Origin: Bacilli bacterium
Lineage (GTDB): Bacteria > Bacillota_I > Bacilli_A > RFN20 > CAG-826
Direction: 5' to 3'
NCBI GenBank assembly: GCA_024408105.1
Contig: JAKSVG010000007.1
Span: 1 to 36,222 of the forward strand
DNA length: 36,222 nucleotides
Shown: positions 30,304-36,222 of the stretch, one piece after another
Position numbering within the stretch: the first letter of the stretch is position 1
Layout: the number at the start of each line of letters is the position of its first letter
Translations under genes and position numbers: made by a program
Notes under the pieces: generated by a model
Database searches by the model: none
Seen by the model: only the letters and a program-made list of their open reading frames with translations
What the model was told of the DNA's origin: nothing

Positions 30304-32310
30304 TTACGCATTCGTGAATTTTTTGTTTTCAATTTCAATAGAAGCACGTTTGATAATGTGCCTAAAGCCAGGTTCATTTTTATTTTTTAAAATAAATTTT
30401 GCATCTTCTCTAGATGCTTCAATCATTCTAAAATCATTAATCAAATTTACATAAGTAAAATTAGCAAGACCTGATTGCTTAACTCCACCAAGTTCACCAG
30501 GTCCACGACGTTTTAAATCTTCTTCTGCAATTTTAAATCCATCATTTGAAGATACCATAACATTTAATTTTTCCAACTCTTCTTCATCGTTTCCATCATA
30601 AACTAATACACAATTTGCCATAGAACCATCTCGACCTATGCGCCCTCTGAGTTGATGCAAACTAGCTAAGCCAAAATGAGATGGATCATAAATTATCATT
30701 AAATTTGAGTCAGGAACATCAATTCCAACTTCAATAACACTAGTAGAAATAATAATAGGAGATTTGCCTGAAACGAAGTCTTTTAATGCAAAATCCTTAT
30801 CATCTTGGTCCAAATTTCCGTGCAAAAGTGCAATTTTTCCTGGATATTTGAGCAAGTATTTAGCATATAAATTTTCAACGCTCATCTTCGAAAACGATTC
30901 GCTCATGATAGTTGGAGCAACAATAAAGACATGTCGGCCATCTGATAAAGATCGATTAATTAGGCAATCAATTTTTACATCAGTCGTTTTCGCAATACTA
31001 GTTATAATCTTCCTTCTTGCATGAGGAAATTCACTTAATGTTGAAACATCAAGGTCACCATACAAAGTTAATGCTAATGTTCTTGGTATAGGTGTAGCGC
31101 TCATAAGTAATAAATCGGCATGTTCTCCTTTGTTTGCAAGAAGCATTCTTTGGTTTACGCCAAATTTATGTTGTTCATCAATAATTGCTAAACCTAGGGA
31201 AAGATAATTGATATCTTTCGAAAATAAGATATGCGTTCCAACAATAATATCTATTTCTTTATTGATTAGCGCATTACGAATTAATGATCTTTCTTTGGTT
31301 GAACTTGATCCAACAAGCAAACCTACTTTTATACCTAATGGAGCAAATAATTTTAATAAATTTTTATAATGCTGTTTGGCAAGAGCGTCCGTTGGAACCA
31401 TAAAAGCACCTTGATCACCTCTAAGATAATTAGCATACAATGCTAATTCAGCTACCAATGTTTTTCCTGTGCCAACATCTCCTTGAAGCAAACGATACAT
31501 AAGCTTTGGCTTATTCATATCATCAAGTATTTCATTTATTACGGTGCTTTGATCGTTGGTTAACTTATACTCAAGTTTTGATATAAATTGATCTACTTTA
31601 TTTTTATCAATTTGATATTTTTCAAATACAAAAGATTGGTTATTTAGATCTCTAATTAGCTGAGTCTTTAAAGAAAATAATAAACACTCTTCATATTTTA
31701 AAACTCTTAAGCCTGAATAAATATCTTTAGCATCATTTGGTAAATGAACATTGTATAAAGCAGAATATTTATCCATAAGTTTATATTTCTTCATAAAATA
31801 TGAAGGGACTTCATTCCATAAATCGGTTGGTGATATTTCTTTAAAAGATTTTTGAACTAGTCTTTGAAATTCAAAATTGTCAATGTTTGAGTTCAAAGAA
31901 TAAATAGGCTTCAAATATCTTCCATCATTAATGAAGCCTTTGCTGATATTAATTAAGTTAATAATGTTTTTCTTTATATCGTAACTTCCTATTAATGTAC
32001 AAACATCACCCAAAGAAAAAGATTTACTTAAATATGGTCTGTTCCATGCTTCCACAAAAAAGGTATTTCCTTTTCTGCTAACAAAAGAAAATTTTGATAT
32101 AGAAGATTGTTTAAAACGTTTTTGTGTGATTGTGGATGCAATGCGCCCCACAAAAACTATTCGTTCCTTATCTATCAAGTTATTCTCATGAGTTTCATGA
32201 AGGTCATCATAACGTCTCGGTAAATGAAAAATTACATCACGATATGAAAATATGCTCATATCTTTAAGTGCTTTATTGATTCTATCAGATTTAGATAATT
32301 TAATAATCAT
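30304..32310 (-). CDS. recG: ATP-dependent DNA helicase RecG
   Basis: 668 residues. Branch-migrating helicase that reverses stalled forks. N-terminal wedge domain (about 1-230, with the OB-like part VFVGRIASTITQKRFK), helicase motif I LLQGDVGTGKTLVAELAL, motif II IIDEQHKFGVNQR (DEQH where DEEH/DEQH is usual), motif III LLMSATPIPRTLAL, motif VI HQLRGRIGR, and the C-terminal TRG-like region LKRRGPGELGGVKQSG. I use the ATG at 32310, at the start of similarity. It lies directly after the U-tract of a terminator hairpin and has no Shine-Dalgarno. Confidence 0.97.
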   Translation of the reverse strand: MIIKLSKSDRINKALKDMSIFSYRDVIFHLPRRYDDLHETHENNLIDKERIVFVGRIASTITQKRFKQSSISKFSFVSRKGNTFFVEAWNRPYLSKSFSLGDVCTLIGSYDIKKNIINLINISKGFINDGRYLKPIYSLNSNIDNFEFQRLVQKSFKEISPTDLWNEVPSYFMKKYKLMDKYSALYNVHLPNDAKDIYSGLRVLKYEECLLFSLKTQLIRDLNNQSFVFEKYQIDKNKVDQFISKLEYKLTNDQSTVINEILDDMNKPKLMYRLLQGDVGTGKTLVAELALYANYLRGDQGAFMVPTDALAKQHYKNLLKLFAPLGIKVGLLVGSSSTKERSLIRNALINKEIDIIVGTHILFSKDINYLSLGLAIIDEQHKFGVNQRMLLANKGEHADLLLMSATPIPRTLALTLYGDLDVSTLSEFPHARRKIITSIAKTTDVKIDCLINRSLSDGRHVFIVAPTIMSESFSKMSVENLYAKYLLKYPGKIALLHGNLDQDDKDFALKDFVSGKSPIIISTSVIEVGIDVPDSNLMIIYDPSHFGLASLHQLRGRIGRDGSMANCVLVYDGNDEEELEKLNVMVSSNDGFKIAEEDLKRRGPGELGGVKQSGLANFTYVNLINDFRMIEASREDAKFILKNKNEPGFRHIIKRASIEIENKKFTNA

Positions 32311-32331
32311 AAATAAAAAGGCCAAAGGCCT
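32311..32331 (-). terminator. terminator-like hairpin between fakA and recG
   Basis: On the minus strand AGGCC (32331-32327) pairs with GGCCT (32323-32319), loop TTT, followed by TTTTATTT, then immediately the recG ATG. Short but GC-rich stem. Confidence 0.65.
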
Positions 32332-32334
32332 ATT

Positions 32335-33963
32335 TTATTCAACTCCAATCAAGAAGGAATAAACTGGTTGATCACCACGTCTAATATCAAATTCAACATT
32401 AGGGAATTTCTTAGGTAATTCCTCGCGAACTTTTTCTTCTTCTTTAGTTGAAACATCACTACCAATAAACAATGTAACAAGGAAAGAATCTTCATTAATC
32501 ATTTGATCAAGAAGTTTTAAAAGTGACACAACTTTATTTTTAACACATACAACAATTTTCTTGTCAAATATACCCATAAAGTAATCCTTTGTAACTTCAA
32601 AACCATCGATAACAGTGTCTTTGATAGCATATGTTACAGAGCCAGATTTTAAATTTGCATATGAATTTTTCATTTCATTAACATTATTTTCAACACTAGC
32701 ATCAGGATTAAATGCAGATGCGGCAACAATACCCTGAGGTATTGTCTTAGTGGTAATAACTTTAACATCAATTTCATCAGCTAGTACATCAGCTGCTTGA
32801 AATGCAGCCATAACAATATTTGAATTGTTTGGCAAAACATAAACAACTTTAGCGTGGCATGCGCGAATATTCGAAATAATATCTTCAATTGAAGGATTCA
32901 TTGTTTGACCACCACTTACTATTCTATCAACACCAATTTCTTTGAAATATTCGTCCATTCCTTTTCCTGCTGAAATAGAAACTATTGCGGATTCTTTTAG
33001 CGGTTCATCATTTTTTGCTTCTTCAATAGAGTCAATCAATGAAGTATGTTTTCCTTCTGCAAGATTTTCAATCTTTAACGAAGTAAATTCACCAAAGCTT
33101 TGAGCATAAGTCAATATAGAACCAGGTGTTAATGTGTGAATATGTACTTTTACAGTATCATCATTAGAAATAATTCTAATCGACTTACCATGACTATCAA
33201 GAACACTTGAGAAGCGATTTTGAATAAAAACTTTTTTCTCGTCGGCAGGACCAAGTTTAAGGACAAACTCAACACAATAACCGTTGGTGTCACTTAATGT
33301 TGCGACAGATGTTTTTTTCTCAACACTAGTTACAACATTTTTTTCAATAAATTTGCCATTTAAAGCACTTTCCATACCTTCAAAAATGGTAACTAAACCA
33401 GCACCACCACTATCAACAACGCCAACTTCCTTCAAAACAGGAAGCAATTCAGGTGTTCTTTTTAATGATTCTCTTGCTTGTTCAACAAAATATTTCATTG
33501 CCTTTTCAATAGATACTTCTTTACTAACATAATCACTTAAAGCTTCGCTTGCTTCACGAATAACGGTTAAAATAGTTCCTTCAACTGGTCTCATAACAGC
33601 TTTATAAGCAACTGTAGAACCATTAGCAAAAGCGTCAGCAAAATCAGTGACTTTAATAATTTTTTTATCTTTTAAAGATGATGCAAATCCTCTAAAAATT
33701 TGGCTAGTAATGACGCCTGAATTTCCTCTTGCACCCATTAATAGACCGCGAGAAAACAAATTTGCTATTGAATAAGCATCATCATCATTTCTATTTAAGA
33801 TTTCCTTTGCCCCACTTGTAAGTGTAAGATTCATATTCATACCAGTGTCACCATCAGGGACAGGGAAAACGTTCAAGGCATCTATTTCTGGATAATGATT
33901 ATATAAATTATTAGCCGCAGATAAGAGCATTTGCTTTAAAATTTGACCATCTAACGAACGCAT
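32335..33963 (-). CDS. fakA: fatty acid kinase catalytic subunit FakA (YloV)
   Basis: 542 residues. Phosphorylates fatty acids bound to a FakB (DegV) protein. The N-terminal DhaL-type ATP-binding domain (1-200) has NVFPVPDGDTGMNMNLT and SRGLLMGARGNSGVI, plus VVDSGGAGLV. The C-terminal half (about 310-542) is the YloV domain with VSGGQTMNPSIEDI and YVLPNNSNIVMAA. No fakB/DegV gene is in the window. It lies three nucleotides after yloU, the universal Gram-positive arrangement. Confidence 0.95.
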   Translation of the reverse strand: MRSLDGQILKQMLLSAANNLYNHYPEIDALNVFPVPDGDTGMNMNLTLTSGAKEILNRNDDDAYSIANLFSRGLLMGARGNSGVITSQIFRGFASSLKDKKIIKVTDFADAFANGSTVAYKAVMRPVEGTILTVIREASEALSDYVSKEVSIEKAMKYFVEQARESLKRTPELLPVLKEVGVVDSGGAGLVTIFEGMESALNGKFIEKNVVTSVEKKTSVATLSDTNGYCVEFVLKLGPADEKKVFIQNRFSSVLDSHGKSIRIISNDDTVKVHIHTLTPGSILTYAQSFGEFTSLKIENLAEGKHTSLIDSIEEAKNDEPLKESAIVSISAGKGMDEYFKEIGVDRIVSGGQTMNPSIEDIISNIRACHAKVVYVLPNNSNIVMAAFQAADVLADEIDVKVITTKTIPQGIVAASAFNPDASVENNVNEMKNSYANLKSGSVTYAIKDTVIDGFEVTKDYFMGIFDKKIVVCVKNKVVSLLKLLDQMINEDSFLVTLFIGSDVSTKEEEKVREELPKKFPNVEFDIRRGDQPVYSFLIGVE

Positions 33964-33966
33964 AAA

Positions 33967-34326
33967 TTAACCAACCTTCTTTAAACTATGAGCAAAGACA
34001 TTAGCTTTTTTAACATCAAGAGCAAATGCTTTTTTAGTAATAAATTTAACTCGTTTTTGTACTTCGCGAAGAACTTCTGTAATTTTTACATGATAAGCTA
34101 CAACCAAATAAACATCTATAGTCACAGAATTTTTATCTTGGGACACAATTACTCCTTCACTGAAGTTCCCTTTTTTTAACATATAAACAACTTTATCGTG
34201 AATTGAACTTTTTTTAGCAAGTCCAACAACACCATAGCAAGCTAAAACAGTATCAGCAATTGTTGTTGCAATTGCCTCATTAGAGATATCAATAGACCCA
34301 AATTTAGTTTTAGTTTTTACGCCCAT
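33967..34326 (-). CDS. yloU: Asp23/YloU family protein
   Basis: 119 residues. Small Asp23-family protein: GSIDISNEAIATTIADTVLACYGVVGLA, then VSQDKNSVTIDVYLVVAYHVKITEVLREVQKRVKF. Members attach to membranes through partners or act in envelope stress; the exact role of YloU is unclear, but it is constantly paired with yloV/fakA. It has a good promoter, but the ATG lacks a Shine-Dalgarno and follows an 8-bp AT hairpin (34336-34355) by 9 nt. Confidence 0.92.
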   Translation of the reverse strand: MGVKTKTKFGSIDISNEAIATTIADTVLACYGVVGLAKKSSIHDKVVYMLKKGNFSEGVIVSQDKNSVTIDVYLVVAYHVKITEVLREVQKRVKFITKKAFALDVKKANVFAHSLKKVG

Positions 34327-34335
34327 ATAAAATTC

Positions 34336-34355
34336 TAGATAAAATTATTTATCTA
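34336..34355 (-). promoter_or_regulatory. 8-bp hairpin in the yloU leader
   Basis: TAGATAAA (34355-34348) pairs perfectly with TTTATCTA (34343-34336) around TAAT on the minus strand, in the short leader between the predicted start site and the yloU ATG. It could gate translation or serve as a weak terminator for the upstream pair. Confidence 0.5.
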
Positions 34356-34361
34356 ATTTGT

Positions 34362-34390
34362 AATATATCATATAAAAAGACAATATGCAA
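34362..34390 (-). promoter_or_regulatory. yloU-fakA promoter
   Basis: -35 TTGCAT (34390-34385), 17-bp spacer, extended -10 TGA-TATATT (TATATT at 34367-34362). It overlaps the region just past the stop of the fucose-isomerase-like gene. Confidence 0.65.
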
Positions 34391-34393
34391 AAA

Positions 34394-35587
34394 TTAGGAA
34401 AGTTTACTAGTCAATAATGAGACAAATTTTGAACAATAATTTCCGTAAAAAATGATCAAATGATTGCCGCATGGTGATGACAAAACAGTGTCAATAGGGT
34501 CAATAAAAGAGACCTTAATTTGAGTTCTACATAGATTATTTTTATATAAATTTTCGTTAATTTTCCCTGCAAAAACACTAAATTTTTTCAAATCTGCATT
34601 AATTTTGCAAATTGTAACATTACCAGTTTTAAGCTCACCATGAATACCAACACCAATGTTGCTTTCAAAGTGGGTATTCAAACTAAATGAACTCGTCATC
34701 TTAAGTGGCAAAGTACAATGTGCGAAATATCCATAATTTTGATCAACATTAATATAACTGGGATTACATTGGAAGGAATGCTTGCCAAAATGTTTGAAAA
34801 CAATCATCATTGTTAATAAAGCAGGAATATCACCTTCACACGATGAAATAATACCTTCATCATTTAACATAGCTAGTGCAAGGCAAGATGTTGAATGAAT
34901 TGTGCCAAGTAAATCAAAGCATCGAACAGACAAACCATTTAAAGAATATTTATCTGCAATTCTTTTTAATGCTTTATATATTTTTAAAGCAACAATAATA
35001 TCTTCTTCTTTAATTTTATCTGTTAGATAATTTTTATATTTTCCGATTGAACTAACTTTAGATTTTTCAATTTCATTTTTAAATTCTTCAAATGAAATAT
35101 CAACAATCGAAGCGCCAAAAACATAATTAACTTCTTCGTAATTTACTTTAGAAGCGATAAGCCAATCAGATGGTTCGCCAATGACACCTAATTTAACATT
35201 TTCTAATAGTTTAATTTCAGGATTTAATTCATAGTTAAAATGTATTTTATTTTGATATTGACTATTTAAACTTTCTCTCACATCTTTAGCTTTGCCGTGA
35301 AATAAATAACATTCAAGTTTCTTACTACGTAAGAAAGAAACAATCTCTAAAGATGCTGGAAGTGAATTGTTTGAATCTGTAGCAATCAAATAATATGGAG
35401 GTTTATACTTTTTATAAATTTTAATAAATATTTCTTCTGTACCACCACTTTGGATAAAGAATACTTTATTATTAAATTTAATTGTTTTTAAATCTAATTC
35501 ATTTATGAAATTATCGGTGTCTATTTGAATATTTTTATTTGATTTAGACACACTTGAATTCAAAAATATAAACTGTTCTCTTTTCAT
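34394..35587 (-). CDS. L-fucose/L-arabinose isomerase-like protein
   Basis: 397 residues. It resembles the ketol-isomerase-type FucI/AraA-like superfamily: GVIGEPSDWLIAS (134-146), GLSVRCFDLLGTIHSTSCLALAMLNDEG (218-245), the acidic block SSCEGDIPALLTMMI (248-262) with Glu251 and Asp253, FAHCTLPL (288-295) with His290, and NHLIIFYGNY at 375-384. True fucose isomerases are nearer 590 residues, so this belongs with the shorter, mostly uncharacterised relatives. The substrate is unknown. It starts one nucleotide after the lipoprotein stop, so the two are coupled. No sugar transporter or kinase is nearby. Confidence 0.7.
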   Translation of the reverse strand: MKREQFIFLNSSVSKSNKNIQIDTDNFINELDLKTIKFNNKVFFIQSGGTEEIFIKIYKKYKPPYYLIATDSNNSLPASLEIVSFLRSKKLECYLFHGKAKDVRESLNSQYQNKIHFNYELNPEIKLLENVKLGVIGEPSDWLIASKVNYEEVNYVFGASIVDISFEEFKNEIEKSKVSSIGKYKNYLTDKIKEEDIIVALKIYKALKRIADKYSLNGLSVRCFDLLGTIHSTSCLALAMLNDEGIISSCEGDIPALLTMMIVFKHFGKHSFQCNPSYINVDQNYGYFAHCTLPLKMTSSFSLNTHFESNIGVGIHGELKTGNVTICKINADLKKFSVFAGKINENLYKNNLCRTQIKVSFIDPIDTVLSSPCGNHLIIFYGNYCSKFVSLLTSKLS

Positions 35588-35588
35588 T

Positions 35589-36089
35589 TTATTCCTTAAC
35601 TGTGTTTAATAAACGAAGATCATATTTTGCATAACTAACAGCAGTATTATATTTAATTTTTGCTTCCATTTTAATCATAATTTCTTCGCCGTAATTAGGA
35701 TATTTGGTAAATGTTACAGTTGCATGAGGAAGTTTTTCACTTTTAGGTGGAATCATATTAATATATTCTTCCTTATCAAAAGACCATTCTAAAGTGGCTT
35801 TGTTTGATGAATTTTCTTCAAGTTCAAACCAAACCGACAATAAAAGTGAAGAAGTATAAATAGTCTTCTCGTCACTACCACGAGGTGGATTATAAGGTTT
35901 ATATATGTCATTTACATCTTCGTTAGATGTAAACATAACTTGCACACCATCACGACCTCTTGATAACTGAGCAATAGCAGCACAATGAGATATTTCATCA
36001 GCAATTCTTTGATCTTCTTCGTGATTTGAACAACTTGAAATACCTATTGTAATAGGCAATAAGAATAAAAGACTAAATATTTTCTTCAT
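35589..36089 (-). CDS. predicted lipoprotein of unknown function
   Basis: 166 residues. MKKIFSLLFLLPITIGISSC is a type II signal peptide with lipobox ISSC, Cys20 being the lipidated residue, so the mature protein is anchored on the outer membrane face. The rest is soluble, without motifs I recognise; ATLEWSFDKEEYINMIPP and HATVTFTKYPNYGEEI suggest beta strands. Start at ATG 36089: TATAAT ends 7 nt before it and there is no Shine-Dalgarno, predicting a leaderless mRNA. It precedes the isomerase-like gene by one nucleotide and follows the 5S rRNA gene on the same strand. Confidence 0.8.
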   Translation of the reverse strand: MKKIFSLLFLLPITIGISSCSNHEEDQRIADEISHCAAIAQLSRGRDGVQVMFTSNEDVNDIYKPYNPPRGSDEKTIYTSSLLLSVWFELEENSSNKATLEWSFDKEEYINMIPPKSEKLPHATVTFTKYPNYGEEIMIKMEAKIKYNTAVSYAKYDLRLLNTVKE

Positions 36090-36095
36090 AAAACT

Positions 36096-36101
36096 ATTAT
36101 A
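36096..36101 (-). promoter_or_regulatory. -10 box of the lipoprotein gene, leaderless
   Basis: TATAAT followed by AGTTTT and ATG, minus strand. The same TATAATAGTTTT precedes trmFO. The box also lies in a 7-bp inverted repeat (AACTATT/AATAGTT, loop GTAT). No good -35. Confidence 0.5.
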
Positions 36102-36136
36102 CAATAGTTATTATTTTATATAAACAAAAAGAAAAA

Positions 36137-36222
36137 GCCCGGCGGCTCGCTATTCTTCCCAGTAAACTGGATACCTTCGCCACTACGGTGCTTAACTTCT
36201 GTGTTCGGGATGGGAACAGGTG
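36137..36222 (-). rRNA. rrf: 5S rRNA, 3' part (cut by window end)
   Basis: On the minus strand the sequence reads CCTGTTCCCATCCCGAACAC, then AGAAGTTAAGC, the universally conserved 5S loop B/C region, through GAAGGTATCC to the 3' end GCCGCCGGGC. About 86 nt are present; the 5' part is beyond the window. Directly followed by TTTTTC, which with AGCC/GGCT may act as a terminator. Marks the 3' end of an rRNA operon. Confidence 0.95.

Overview
This window comes from a low-GC Gram-positive bacterium. The coding DNA is AT-rich, replication uses a Bacillota-type PolC of 1497 residues, and the gene order closely follows the conserved Bacillus chromosomal block yloU-fakA-recG-plsX-rnc-ftsY-ylxM-ffh / rpsP-khpA-rimM-trmD / rplS-(lepB)-rbgA-rnhB-dprA-topA-trmFO-xerC / rpsB-tsf-pyrH-frr-uppS-cdsA-dxr-rseP-polC. 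TGA is a true stop (rimM, plsX, lepB), so this is not a code-4 mollicute. Very compact spacing, frequent 1-nt TAATG overlaps and the absence of neighbours normally interleaved here (fapR, fabD, fabG, acpP, smc, hslVU, codY, proS) suggest a streamlined, probably uncultured member of the Bacilli/Erysipelotrichia/RF39-like assemblage. That placement is inference from gene content and order.

Layout. 1-3650 is an accessory islet between tRNA-Ala(GGC) and tRNA-Arg(CCT)/tRNA-Pro(CGG). It holds a RhuM-like gene remnant, a membrane acyltransferase, a truncated IS110-type transposase, about 400 bp of repeat-bearing non-coding DNA, and a DUF3800 gene directly preceded by what looks like a self-contained, roughly 58-nt structured RNA gene. 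3727-12493 (minus) is the uppS-cdsA-dxr-rseP-polC operon (cell-wall lipid carrier, phospholipid and isoprenoid synthesis, membrane proteolysis, replication), running into the two tRNAs. 12588-15827 (minus) is rpsB-tsf-pyrH-frr (translation plus UMP kinase) behind a structured leader. 15995-23435 (minus) holds xerC, trmFO, topA, dprA, rnhB, rbgA and lepB (DNA topology/recombination, tRNA modification, ribosome assembly, secretion). rplS follows with its own leader. 24093-25904 is the only plus-strand block, rpsP-khpA-rimM-trmD, convergent with ffh through a shared terminator. 25925-34326 (minus) is the SRP/lipid/repair block yloU-fakA-recG-plsX-rnc-ftsY-ylxM-ffh. 34394-36089 holds a fucose-isomerase-like protein and a lipoprotein, and the window ends inside a 5S rRNA gene, the 3' end of an rRNA operon.

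Most notable signals: (1) the small RNA gene abutting the DUF3800 gene, a candidate RNA-protein system; (2) several genes (lepB, trmFO, the lipoprotein, uppS, and nearly topA) whose -10 box lies only 6-17 nt before the start codon with no Shine-Dalgarno, implying leaderless or near-leaderless mRNAs; (3) start codons placed on or directly after intrinsic-terminator hairpins (dprA, recG, DUF3800); (4) near-identical promoters and structured leaders for rpsB and rplS; (5) a local inversion of rpsP-trmD; (6) an S2 protein with acidic N-terminal and repeat-rich C-terminal extensions.
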